In this document: one piece after another, positions 28,739 to 41,218 of the stretch
Numbering within the stretch: the first letter of the stretch is position 1
Layout of the letters: every line of letters starts with the position of its first letter
Assembly (NCBI GenBank): GCA_026686845.1
Contig: JAIVEN010000003.1
Coordinates: forward strand, 932,501-996,500
Length of the DNA: 64,000 nt
DNA from: Adenanthera pavonina
Taxonomy: Eukaryota; Streptophyta; Magnoliopsida; Fabales; Fabaceae
Direction of reading: 5' to 3'
Position numbers and translations under genes: made by a program
Notes under the pieces: model-generated
The model's database searches: none
What the model was told of the DNA's origin: nothing
What the model saw: only the letters and a program-made list of their open reading frames with translations

Positions 28739-30209
28739 TCACAAACCAAACACTGTGAATCCTCCATCAGCACAAATGGTCTGTCCGGTTATGTAGGAGG
28801 CTGCTGGTAAGCAGAGGAAGGCCACCATGGAAGACACCTCGTTTGGCTCCCCAATCCGTCGCAGAGGGATTCCTCTGATGAAATCCTCAAGAAGCTTTTC
28901 ATCTTCAAGATGCTACAATAAGAATAAGATTTCATATATGAAATCTAGACCCGTACGTCTAGATCAAATCTGCTACTTTGCAACATCACCTAGTGCTTTA
29001 ATAAAAATCATATATGATCTGGACAGTCCAAATCTGTTGCTTTACTATAGTACCTAAAGCAACCGACAAACCAGATCCTGTTTTGACTCATGGACTTTGT
29101 ATAACAATAAAATGAGAAAAGAATTAAGGATAGAATATAGAAAAATTACTCGTTCAGCAAGGGGTGTCTTAGTGATGCCTGGACTTAGTCACATGCCAAG
29201 TTCTTGGTCAGTTGGTTCATTGCTGCTGCATTTTGATCACATTAATTTTCTTAAGGAATTTCTTCTTTGGTCCCAAATATCAAATGAAGAGAGGTTGATT
29301 CTGTACCTTTTGTCGCACCATATATGGATCCTACGCTCAAAGCTGACACGCCGGCAATGGAGGATATGAAAACGATGCTTCCTGCTTCTGAAGCTTTTAG
29401 AAGAGGATGAGCAAGTTGGCTCATGTGGTATGCAGATTCAAGATTTGTTTTGATCAAAAATGAGAAATCTTCCGCCGTATATTCCTCAGTTTGTTTCCTT
29501 ATGTTTGTTCCCACATTGTTTACCTATATATAACGAATAATCATTACCAAAAAAAGTAGATAAAAATCAGACCCAAAATCTTTCATCCTGGATCTACATA
29601 AGTGTATATGATCTGACATGTTACATGTTCTCTGGTATATAATTTGGCCTATCTCTAAATATTTTTAAAAGTGGGATCTATGGGTTTTATGAGTTGGACA
29701 GAATTTGAGATGAGTTGTATTATTCATAATTAATTAATTAATAAATATAGCAGCTTCATATAGATTTTTATATGTATTGATATTGATTAGTTACTAACAA
29801 GAATAGTGAGTTTGCCGTGAAACACAGAGGAGGCTTTAGTTATTAGATCCTGTCTTTGTGTAGGAGACACCATGTCGCAGATTGAACCAGTAACTTGAAA
29901 TCCCATGGCGGTCCATCGTTGCAAGCATTGGCTAAGCTCAGACTCATTCCGAGAGCAAGTGTGTACGGCAGCCCCTAGTTGGGCCAGCTCCTCCACAATA
30001 GCATACCTATATAATTAATAATACTATATATATATATATATGCATCATTAATATAATCAAATTTACTTAGTAATTAAACAGACCAATAACACATTGAAAT
30101 CAAGATAAGATGTGTGAGAGAGAGAGAGAGAGGGCAACCCGATTCCTTTGTTTCCACCAGTAACAAGAGCGGTCATGCCATGAAGAGACCATCTGCTACT
30201 AGTGCTCAT
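28739..30209 (-). pseudogene. Tropinone reductase-like copy 4, broken by a 31-bp deletion in exon 4
   Basis: Minus-strand exons: 30139-30209, 29799-30006, 29307-29523, 29150-29225 and 28739-28912. Exons 1, 2, 3 and 5 are full length and open. They keep TGGNKGIG, NNVGTNI, the ISS serine and SIYGATK with a normal Tyr and Lys. Exon 4 is 76 bases where the intact copies have 107. The missing 31 bases shift the frame and create TAA at 29185-29187, so the product would stop after about 178 residues, just past the active site and before the substrate-loop and C-terminal strand. Exon 5 still ends in GFTVFGL and a stop, so the loss looks recent. Splicing around exon 4 cannot restore the frame, since 107 is also not a multiple of three. 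Confidence 0.9.
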
Positions 30210-30303
30210 CTAGCTTTCTCCTTTTCTCTCTACTCTCTACAACCAAACTTTGAACAATAATATATATGAGCGATACTTAATTTACTCTGCTAGCTCGAAA
30301 GGG

Positions 30304-30312
30304 CTATATATA
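30304..30312 (-). promoter_or_regulatory. TATA box of TRL copy 4
   Basis: TATATATAG on the minus strand about 95 bases upstream of the copy 4 ATG, at the homologous place to the boxes of copies 1 and 2. Confidence 0.55.
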
Positions 30313-30899
30313 GGACGGAGCCAAAGCATCCAAGCCATCTTTGATCTTTAGCATCTGAGACTTGCACCTTCCTTGATCTGTTCTATGATAATAATAGTTA
30401 GCCCTGGTTGACGTTTTGTAAATGCAACTTTTTAGTGGTGGATCAGTTTATAGTTTTCCTTTTTTTTTTTTTTGACAACTTAAATCGATAAGAATATGAT
30501 CAATTTTGTTGGAAGTCTAGAATTCTTGTGCAAGAGCTGAAAAAGGAGAGGATTCATGGGGTGAATCAACATAGTTTTTAATTTAATTTTATTTTAAAAA
30601 ATTTACGCATGATAATCTACGTAGCTTAATTTTTTTGAAATAAAGAAATTAAATTTACAAAATATTTTATATATAAATATATTTATTAAATAAAATCCAA
30701 AAAAATAAAACTCCGGCTCCGACCGACAGTGGTTATCACTGATGATGTCACTGATGACGTGAATGAGAATGATTAGGATACGGAGAATGACTAGGATAAA
30801 CGTGCTCAGATATATCCACACACAAAAACTGCTCAGATTAGATACAATGCATGTGTGAGGGGAAAAAGTTACTCTCAGTTATAGAGAAGGGAGAAAGAT

Positions 30900-33800
30900 T
30901 GGTAACACCATATTTTATCTAAACTTTATATATAAAAATTTAAATAAAAATAATAATAAATATAGATAAAAAAATAATAATAATAATAATAATAATGAAT
31001 AATAAAAATTAAAAAGATAAATAAAAAAAGATAAAAATAAAAATTAATCAAGTTAATTAAAATGATTAATTCAAAAACCTAAAAATTAAGAAAGAGGAAG
31101 AAGTGTTGGGGTTAGGGTTACTGATTTTGAATCAATAGTCGGCCCAAAATACAAAAAAAAAACAATAAAATCAAAAGAAATAGAAATTGAAACAAAAAAA
31201 ATAAAAAAAAATTTAACCTTGGGCTTATTTCAGCCCAAGGTGATCTGAGCCCCATTTGGGGGGCTCAGCCCAAATTCACCCTGAGCCCTAATAGAGGGCT
31301 CAGGTATAAGTGAAGAGGAGACAGAGGGGGCGGTGCGAATGAGAGGAGAGGAGAGAGCCGCGAGGAAAGGGAGGCGAAGAGGGAGCTAGGGTTCTGGGAG
31401 GAGAGGACCACGGAGGAAGAGAGAGAGGACAGAGGGGGACGAACCAGAGGAACCGTGAGGAAGAGAGAGAGGACAGAGGGAGCTCTGAGCAGAGAGCCGC
31501 GAGGAAGAGAGGGAGGAAGGGAAACCGAGGGAGACTGAGTGAGATCCAGAGAGAGAAACCCGAAGGGGACTAAGACACAAAGTAGAAGGGTTCAGACGAG
31601 AAAGAGAGGAAGCCGAGAACAAGAGATCTGAGGAGAGGGAGCTGGAGTTTGGGGAAAAAAAAAGGGTCTGGGGACTTAGCACCGAACACGAAAAATGGAG
31701 GGAGGCACGAGGACGGGAGGACTGAGGCATGGGAGCAGAGGAGGTCGGGCAGGAGAGGAAAAATGGAGGTCAAGCATGAGAGAGGCAGCCGTACGAGTGA
31801 GACTCAGAGACTGAAGGGGCCCTAGCCCAGGGCTCAGGCGGGAGACAGCAGGGGAGACTGAAAGAAAAGAGGAAGCCGAAGGGGATGAGGACGTGAAACA
31901 GAGCTACGGGCGAGGTGGAGACCAGAAACAGAGGGAGGCACCAAAAAAATAAAAGAAGGAGCAGAGAGAGACTCGGACAGAGGCAGAGGAAATGGAGGCT
32001 TTGGATTTGGTAATTTTCTTTTGCTTTTTCTTCAATTTCGATCACGCCATCCTTTTCAAGTTATGCTTTGCTCCCCTTAATGTTCCTAGTACTGTTCTAT
32101 GATTTGTTGAGTCACTAATTTATATTGTTCATACTCTTCTGAATGATTTAATCACAGTCTCTTCTCATGAACAAACATTTGTTGGTTTTGTCTTAGAAAG
32201 AGTAATCACTGAAATGATGTAACATTCTGATTTAGTTGTTGCAAGTTTCTTTTTTCTTTTATTTCTTAGTATCATTTGGTTCCCTGGTGAACGGTTTCTC
32301 ATTTGTGCATTCGTCTGATTTTAAGAAAATCTCTATATAGTATATTCACTATTGCAATCTCGCTGCTGTGTAGATTATTGAATATGATTGTTGGCTATTA
32401 GCAAATTAATGTTGTGCTATTAGCAAATTAATGTTGTATGATCAGCGAGTTTGCATTTGAATGGCAGGATTTTTTTAGTCATGAACCTATTTAACCTTGA
32501 CATTGATGGTCACTGGAGAATCTTAGTAATGAGGATTAGTTCATATATAATACTTTTTCGGTTTAGATCCCGAGCTATAATGGAAGTTTAGCTGTGTAAA
32601 CTCTTAATACAAAACTTGTCTGACATACATGGGGCAACTGATTTGGTGGCCATACACGCACACAATGTCTTGGTCATAGATGGGGGGTCATACATATACA
32701 ATTTATTTTTCTCAAAACTGAGTGTTGGCTGCTGAATATTTGTTTAGCATTATGAATTTAAAAGGATTATATAAGCATGTTTTTTTCTCACCAAGGGCTA
32801 CTGCATGTTTGGATACCTTTATTGATAATGAGGAGTGGTCATATATCATGATTTTCTGCCATAAATCTTGGATTTATTACTATGGAGTATAGTATGAATT
32901 TAAGCCTTTAAAATGTCTCATTTGACTATGTCTTCCATGAAAAAGGCTACTGGTCATCTAGTTGTACATATAGTCCTTGGTTTAAGTTTTGAAGTATTTC
33001 CTTTTGACCCATGTTTATTCTCATGTGAAAAGAGTGTATTCATCCACGTTGCTGCTCAAATTCCCTGCATTTTTGTTGTGATAAACTTGCTAATTCTGTC
33101 TTTGGCTTGAAAGCATGATCCACAATAATATCTTTATGGTGGAACAATGATTTAGATTTCTTGAGTGATAATGGTTTTTATCTTCTATAAAGAATATCAT
33201 TCTTGATGTTTTGGGTAGATTTAAAGGTGAATACTAATTCATTCCCATTCTTATTCTTTTTTAGCACCTTGGGAGCATGAACCAAGCTCGGAGAGAAGTC
33301 AAAATCATAGTGATTGAAGAAAGAATGATGGAAATGGCATTAGAGAAGGCGAGCTACAAATCCTAATGGAACTAGCACCAAATGAAGACAAGGGAAAAGT
33401 TCATTTCTTTCAATTTATTATATAATTTAACCCATGATATGATTATGTTAAGTCTGGGTAGGCTTACGCATTCATATGCTTATATAGGTGCACATAAATT
33501 GTATTTGGAAGTGTTTTTATTGGTTTCTTTCATTTTCACTTTTAGAATTTGTCGCGAGGGATTAAGTCTCCATGAACAAATAGTTATAGTGTCAGTCAAT
33601 TATACCATAAACAAGGAGTTACCATGATATTAGACTTGGTGTTCAAATAATTTTGGGTTCGAGTGACTTTTTTTATTTTCCTTTTAAAATTAAAAATAAA
33701 TAATAAAAATAGTCCAAATAAGCACCCTTTATTTTCCTCCAAATTTTCCTTGTAGCTTTTTTTTGTTTCGAGTGGCAACATCGTGAGCATCTGAGTATCA

Positions 33801-34376
33801 ATCAATAAATTGTGAATGATAAAGTCACCATAATTAAGGGTTGGTTTTGCTTTAAAGTTGATTTATGAAGGTAAAAAAAATAACAAATAAATAAGATCTT
33901 ATTTTATGAAAGAAAAGTTGTTTATATATTCTATTTGGTTAAATATATATATATAATAGTCATTTTTTAAATTCTTTTTAATGTTTTTTTTTTGTGTTTA
34001 AAATGAAAATGTGTTAGTATGGTGGTATTTATTCCTATTTTTATAATAAAACAAGGAAATAAAAATGACTTTTGTAAAATAAGGATTTAAATTATTTATC
34101 TTTCCCAATTTTATCCCATAAGTCCTTTTTTACGCCTTTATGCTCCGAGTGCTAACACCATAGGTATTTAGGTGTCAATTAGCAGATTGTGAGTGATAAA
34201 GTCACCATATGTGCTATTTTGTTTTGTTTTGAAGTTGATTTTGGAAAATAAAAATATATGTAGTAGTTTCACCTTAAATTCTTTTTTAATATTATTTTAA
34301 GTTTAAAAAAAAAGAAAAAAGAATTTGATTGCTTTTTTCCATTTTCACAATCTAAAACAAGAAAATTCAACTAATT

Positions 34377-34407
<31 letters not shown>

Positions 34408-35730
34408 TATCGAATGTAGCAATTTTATCTTAAATTCTTTTTTTGAATAAATAAAAAGATCATAATAATAAAGGGAATTTTCTGATTGCATTTTTCTATT
34501 TTATTTGAAACAAGAAAAAAAACCATTTAAAAAAAATTATTCATCTTCCTCCAAACTTTTGTCTTTTTCACTTACTTGCCTCGAGTGGTAACACCGTAGG
34601 TATTTAGGAATCGATCAGTAACTTGTGAGTGATAAAATCACCACATATACTAATTATTTCTCCTTAAAAATACATGTAGCAATCATGTTTTCAATATAAC
34701 TTTCTTTTCAATAAATAGATATGTTGAGAAGGTCTTATTTATTTCATAATAAATAAATAAAAGAGTAAAAAGTAAAAATAATTTATTTAAATTATTAGTT
34801 TTCCTTTAAACCTCTTTTATTCTTTACATCTATTTGCCACGAGTGACATTATCGTGAATATTTAGGTATCAATGAGCAGATTGTGAGTGATAAAGTCACC
34901 ACATGAGTTAATTGATTTTATTTTGTAAAAATAAAATTATTTTCCAATTTTCTTTTTCAAATTAACAATAAAATATTCAAAGTCACGTAATTTTTCTACA
35001 TTGAGAAAAAAAATATTTTTTTTTAGAATTGATTTTCTCTTTAGAAAAAAAATGAAAAATGAAAAAATGAGTGATGACAGAAGATAATCGAAATTAATCT
35101 ATCTTTTACAAATTAAAACACACCAACCAATTTTGAAAACTGTTTTTTTTATCGAAAGATAAATTATTTTTTACAAACTTCTCTTTTCAAAAAAATATAT
35201 ATATAATGAAAAATATCAATATAGTGACACGCATTTATAACCTGAACTACGTCGACTTTGATCCCTATGGCAGGGTATGTAGGCCCCAGACTCTAATTAT
35301 GGGTTAAGTCTACTTTTTGTAAATAAATAACATTTTTCTCTTATTTTATTTTTCCCAACTCCTCATATTTTCATTTTATTCTTTATTTTCATTTTTACAT
35401 TTTTTTTTATTTTTATATTTATTTTTGCATTGGAATGATTAAAGGGCAAACAAAATAATTTTTAAAAGCCATAAAAATTGCATGACCAACTTAAGGTAAC
35501 TATTCTTAGGAACGGGTGTTGTGGGGTGCCTAACACCTTCCCCACTCACAATCGTGCTCCCGAACCCAACTCTGATTTGCATACCATCCTTATCCTTTAT
35601 TTTGATTTTCCAAAATTTTCCTTAAAATTTTGGTGACAACTCATCCGAAATCGGCCTCCACCGTGTGGGCCAATTTCTCTCTCTTTCTTTCATTTCCCGC
35701 ACTATCCACGTCGCATTTCCGGGTGTGGCA
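30900..35730 (+). mobile_element. Large Ty3-type solo LTR, 4.8 kb, TSD AAGAT
   Basis: Termini TGGTAACACC..GGGTGTGGCA are imperfect inverted repeats. They are flanked by a perfect 5-bp duplication AAGAT (30895-30899 and 35731-35735). Inside are GGGCTCAGCCC-type promoter-proximal repeats and a purine-rich leader at 31310-31990. Near the right end are AACTACGTCGACTTTGATCC and GGGGTGCCTAACACCTTCCC, strings I associate with Ogre/Tat-type LTRs. No gag-pol is present. Ogre-type assignment is inference; the ends and target duplication are seen directly. Open frames in the purine-rich part are composition artefacts. Confidence 0.85.
33770..34920 (+). repeat. Four degenerate copies of a ~75-bp core inside the solo LTR
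   Basis: Cores start at about 33770, 34147, 34583 and 34841. Each carries CGAGTG, then TATTTAGG-like sequence, then TTGTGAGTGATAAAGTCACC or a near variant. Spacing is uneven (about 377, 436 and 258 bases), so the copies are old. Confidence 0.8.
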
Positions 35731-35735
35731 AAGAT

Positions 35736-36060
35736 AATTTGAGATCTTCATATAAAAATACTTACAAATAAATAATATTAGTTGGGAATGCAGATTATTT
35801 GAGTTAGGAATTCAATTTATCTAAGAAAATTTTTAAAATAGGTCTTCACTAAAAAAATATTTTTATATAAGAGTCTCAAATTGTGTTTTTCCCCGTTGGA
35901 AAATTTGACAAGTTAATTAGGTGATGAACTGTAAGGGGAGCAAACCTAATTCGTTCACTTCCAGTTTTATTCAGTCATTATGATTATAGTGATATAAATA
36001 ATATTTCTGACGCTGAGCAGAATTGGGACCATTAAGGAATGCATGAACTGACGGATTAGT
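35736..36060 (-). repeat. Remainder of block 4 5' flank and flanking small element
   Basis: 35893-36060 matches the 5' flanks of blocks 1 and 2 (for example CCAGTTTTATTCAGTCATTA). 35736-35892 together with 30856-30899 may be a small foldback element that the LTR entered, since its outer ends share GGGGAAAAA in inverted orientation. Confidence 0.5.
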
Positions 36061-37155
36061 TTATGGAGAAAAAATTATTACTTAAATTTATATATTTAAT
36101 ATATTTTAATTCAATCAAATTAGAACAAGTGCAATTTTCATATATTATTTACTTTATAGTTAACTTCAGTTACTTAAATGGTTAATTTATTATTAAAGTT
36201 ATGGACACTGCCAACATGAATTTGGTCTCTTTGTTCCAAATTACTTTTTAATTAGTTGCAAATGTGAGAAAATAAGTGTCAAATTCTTAAAACTCGCAAA
36301 TGGGAGAGCATAAAGCTTGAATTTGGATTGTTATACCAGCTTTTCAGTGAGTTTTTCTCCCAAAAATATTAAAGATCAAACGAAAGGCTGAAAGAGGGTT
36401 AATGACAAAACACGGGTGCTTTTGTGGGTGAGAGCAACATGGCCAAGCTCAACAGAGTTCTTTCAACATGGCCAACTACATCAGTTCGTTAGCCATATAT
36501 AAAATATAATATATTTATCAGTTGCTTTACAATGGGAGATAAGTTTTTCTACTTACTTGTCATGAGAGACTGAGCGCATAATCAATACTTTTCGAACCAT
36601 TAATTAATTCTTTTACTGTTATCTTTCATCAATATCAATAATCAATAATCATCAATAATCAATATCAATAAATATGATAAACCTCAATCCACTTTTACTG
36701 TGCACCAAGAAGACACATTTCAATGTTAAATGTACTGTACATTTAATGCTTGGGGAGGATGATTATGCACCCATCAAAATATAATAAAAACAAAAATTAT
36801 CAATATACAACAATTTTAAAAATATTTACCAAGATACAACACTTTTAGGAAGTCATATTCTAGTATTACACGTTTGCTAATGATGTGTGAAAAAGAATTT
36901 GTAATGTTGCAGCACGATTTGCGAAAATGTAAATGAAATCATAACTCTGAGTTGCAATTTGTAAATTTTAAAATTAAAAAAAAAGGTCACATGTTGTCCA
37001 TAGACTTTATTAAAGCCTATCATGGATGGACTTTATTTAAAGTCTATTCTTTTATTTAAAGTTTGTTTTGTAAAGTCCATCCCTTTATTTAAAGTCTGCC
37101 CATGACAGACTTTAATAAAGCTACAACGCCAGTCAACTTTGATTGGCACTATAAC
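36061..37155. other. Repeat-derived intergenic DNA
   Basis: No gene. About 36480-36560 (GCCATATATAAAATATAAT...) resembles 43380-43450. 36990-37120 carries several palindromic ACTTTATTTAAAGT units in facing orientation. Confidence 0.45.
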
Positions 37156-37212
37156 GTTACGCTACTATGGAGCAGCATTACAAAGTGCAACACTGCTCCA
37201 TGGTAGTGTTAC
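37156..37212. repeat. Strong hairpin
   Basis: Arms 37156-37175 (GTTACGCTACTATGGAGCAG) and 37193-37212 (CTGCTCCATGGTAGTGTTAC) pair at about 18 of 20 positions around a 17-base loop. They lie in a region of further short inverted repeats. Confidence 0.65.
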
Positions 37213-38379
37213 TTTTTCAAAAAAAATATATATATATTGCTGCATACAGCAGCATTTAGTCATTCAACACTGCTATATTTAGCGTTGATTGACGCAACGC
37301 CCATAGGCATAGGCATTGCGTTAATCAGTTTAGGTAGCTTGTGAGATTAGTATAGAAGTGTCCATGATGTTACAGAAAAATTGTTTTTGATTATATATGA
37401 GGTCTTAATTCCAACAGTCCATGAGTTCGTTCTTCTTCACTTTTGTATCTCCATATTTCAGTTGCTCTTCTTCTTCTTCACTTGCAAAAAAGATTTTTTC
37501 TTTGTTTAAAAGAGAAAAATTTGTTGGATCCTTCAATTTTATCTAAGAGCTAGTTTCTTTATTATCAATAACATCTATCTTGATCTTCACTCATTTTTCT
37601 GCAAATTAATTTCATACAAGAACACAAGTAAGTATATTTTGTTATATTATATATATATATATATCTAATTTTATAGTCTAATTATCTAATTTGTTTTCAT
37701 TTTACTGCATAACATTAGGTTGTTAGATTTTTAAGAAGAAGTGGTTAATATTTTTATGAGGGATCACTTCGTATTCCTACTCATCTTGTAATTTTGCACA
37801 CTATGATTAAATCATAATTGAGCTAGCTGAATGCATTAATTAACATTAAGCTACCACTAACCAAAAGAGAGAGGAGGCGAAGAGACGAGGAAAGCAAGAA
37901 AAGCATGAATATAATTTAGTAAAATAATTTATTTGCTGTTATTTTTGTGTTATATATTTGTATTTTTTTTAGGAAACCACTATTAGTTTTTATTTTTTGT
38001 GTCTTATGTGTGAAATAATTTTTTGTATTTATTTATTATTATGAGTTTGTAATTTTTTAGATATTTTTTATTTATTAAATGTACTATTTATTTATCTTAA
38101 AACATTATTTAAGATATGTGAATTACAATTTTTTTATTTGAAAAATAGAAAAAATTTCAAGAGTAGGTTTTTTGTTAACCATACCAAATTATATCTTTTC
38201 AACACATTTTCCTTGACTTATGCATATATTGGATACATATTTGTACATATTAGATATTCAAGATAGGAAAACGTGCAATCTAACTCTAATAATGTATGGT
38301 AGTATGTTTTTTTTCTATTGTGCATTATTTTTTATTCTTAATTGGATCCCATGGTAAATTATGAATTATCATTTTTATT
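37213..38379. other. AT-rich repeat-derived DNA
   Basis: A pyrimidine-rich leader-like stretch lies near 37420-37560. Nothing coding is recognised. Confidence 0.4.
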
Positions 38380-39660
38380 GTAGGTCTTATGTGGTGAGTA
38401 TTGAAGCTACTTAAGCCCATTTCTAGTGCTAAAAGACCAAGGAAAGAAGCAAACCTTACACTTGAGTCATAACCTAAGAAGAAGGAAGCAAAGGATGAAG
38501 CTAGCTTCAGAAGTAGTTCAAGTCGTGGTGTGAGACATGGAGCTGTGGCTTGAATTAGACAGTAATGATCGAAGTTGCAGCGTGGATCACACAGAATGGA
38601 ATGAGGCCGTGGCGTAAATCATGCCACCACGGTGCTAGCTCTCATCAACAAAATGTTAAGTTTCATTTTCACGAAGCAGCTTGAAGATTTTGTGATATAA
38701 TCGAGTTCCTTCATCATTTTGAGCATTCTGGACAACCAGGGGGCATTTGGGAGGCTTAGCTTTGCTAGGGTTTGCATTTGGGTTGAAGATTCAAGTTTGG
38801 GTTGAGAGATTTTCAAGAAATTGAGTTCCTTCATTGGTTTTATCATCTTCCCTTTCATTTTTTTGCCTATAATCTGCTATGGGTCCAAATATTTTGTATA
38901 TTTATAACTTTGTGGTAGACATGAGTAGCTAAACAAGTGTTCCTAGGGTTGTTTCAATCTCTTGTATGGATTAGATACTATTTCACCTTATATTTGTGAT
39001 TAATGAAATGATTATGTTGGTTTAACTCTATACTTAATGTTTCTTGTTATTTGGTCACCAATGAGATTGTTATATTAACTTAATTAATGCTCAAGAAACT
39101 TAGATTAAGTGTAGAATTTGAGTTAAAATATGTGAGCACTTGTAATTTGCTTTGTTGAGTGAAGGGTTGTATTGGTAAGTTAGAAATACACTTGCCAACC
39201 TCACATAGTCACACTAGGATTTAAATTGCAATTAAGGATTCAATTAATTAATTAAGAGATTAATTGAGTAATTAAGCTATACACCTAATTGGAGTCTTGA
39301 GAGAACACTTTTAGGTATTGTAGAATCTTTGGCTAGCATGGTCAAGCATTGAGAACATATATAAAAGGAGTTAATTGAGTATTTAAGAAATATAAGAGAA
39401 AAATAACCCTAGGTCTTAAGTACATCTTAGTTGTCCCTAATCAATCTTCTAATTAAGTAATTTCTTTTAGTGTTCATATTTGCTTTTCAATAGTGATCAA
39501 TTTGCTGTTAGCTCAAATTAATTAAATATGCGATATTTAATACTTGACCCATTTTGATTCAAGTTCTTGAGGGACGATACCTTACTCATAATTTTGCTAT
39601 TACCTCGGCCTGTACGTTTGCAGTATAACCCGGTGGCAAACATTTTTATTGACTATTACA
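38380..39660. mobile_element. Possible LTR-retrotransposon remnant
   Basis: Less AT-rich than its surroundings, without coding capacity. It ends with a passage (GAGGGACGATACC ... TTTGCTATTACCTCGGCCTG) that resembles LTR ends of large plant Ty3-type elements. No terminal repeats or target duplication were found. Confidence 0.3.
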
Positions 39661-41218
39661 ATTTCAATGAAAAAAAATATTGTAGAAGACATTTATAAAA
39701 TATATAATTTATTTAAATATATATATATATATATATTAAATTTTATATAATTTTAACATTTATATATTTAATATTTATATGATAATAATTAATTATTTAT
39801 TTTTTATCCCACTATGTTATGGTCCTAAATCCGCCAATAGATTTGAGAGAAGAGAGGTGTGAAGAATATTTATTTGTTTGTTAGTTGAAATGAATATTTT
39901 TTTATTGTTTCATTTATAATATTTTTATTTTTATTTGTTTCATTTATGATGTTGAAATATTTTTTTAGTTAAATCTTTTATTTTTGTATACTTTTGTTTA
40001 TATTACAATTTTAAATTTGTGATGTTCTAAGCTTTTTTTTTTTTACAAATTCTACTTTTTGTTTACATTAATACTACATGATTTAGGGTTAGTAGAATAC
40101 AAATTTTTCAAATTTTAAACAAAAATAAATTTTTTTTTGAAAAAAATTATCATTATAAGAGTATCAATTATCAAACTTTTAATAATAAATTAAGAAAAAT
40201 TCAAAAAAATTTCCCATCAAGTATAAAACTAATTTTGATATTTAAAAGTTTAGCATAATTTTAATATTTTTATATCTAACTTTATATAATATTTATCATC
40301 TTCAACTTTTATAAAAAAATAATTTTTCTGCCACATGGTCACGTTCTTGGTTCCACAACTAGGTTTTTATACATATGTATATATATTTTATATAAACTGA
40401 TAAGCTTACATTCTTAAAAAATAATAAGTTAATTTTATTTATTAAAAAAAATATAAGTACATTTATCTAAATTATACTTTCTTAAGAAATAAAATAATCA
40501 TAAAAAATAACATTTTATAAAACTAGAAGCACTCACTAATCATACATAATTTTTATATAAAATATTAATAAATCAATTTAAAATTGTAAACAAAAATAAA
40601 AATAGTGAAATCTTAAAAATATTTATGAAATAATAAATTAAATTTATTATATATAATTTATTAAGAAAAAAATTCATATAAAAATAATTAATATTTATAA
40701 AAAATTTTAAAAATTTAATTAATATATGAACAATTTATGTATCTACACTTTGTATTAAATATATTCAGATATGTTTATGTAAAAATCAATATTATAATAT
40801 ATAAAAATAGATGACATGTAAAAAAAATTATATATACTTTGTTATATATTAAATTTTGTCATGCATATATGAATTTATATAATAAACTAAATGAGTAATT
40901 AAAGAGTGGAACAAATAATTATAGTTTTAAAATGTAACAAAAAAATTGTATAATTGCATAAATAAATTGTAGTAGGAATAATAACATTTTATATGAACTA
41001 TAATAAATAATATTCATTGTAATATAATTTTTTAACAAAGAATTTTATTTTCAATATCTTCACAATAAAGAGGTTATTAGCCTATAAAATGTTATTGTGT
41101 AGTTATAAATTTTTTTGGGTGTATTAATAATTATTTCTTGTTTATGAATAGATAATAAATGATTTTATAAAAAAGGAACAAGAATGAACAGTAGAAGAGA
41201 GTGGGTATACATATATAC
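39661..41218. other. Very AT-rich DNA, nothing recognised
   Basis: Nearly pure A/T with many short homopolymers. No gene or element end seen. Confidence 0.5.

Larger units (their letters stand above)
27661..30855 (-). repeat. Tandem duplication block 4 (contains TRL copy 4)
   Basis: It is collinear with block 1 from TTTATGTTTAACAGGAATCA (about 27674) through the gene to GATACAATGCATGTG at 30855. The homology then breaks and resumes at about 35893 (GGAAAATTTGACAAGTTA...), continuing to about 36060. The break is filled by the large solo LTR and a small element around it. Confidence 0.8.

Noticed and set aside
31386..32045. Minus-strand open frames of 67-114 codons
   Set aside because: Same purine-tract effect, inside the solo LTR. 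The overlapping Ser/Leu/Pro-rich frames have no family motif.
38619..38858. 79-codon minus-strand ORF
   Set aside because: Met/Lys-rich, no motif, and it lies in LTR-like noncoding DNA.
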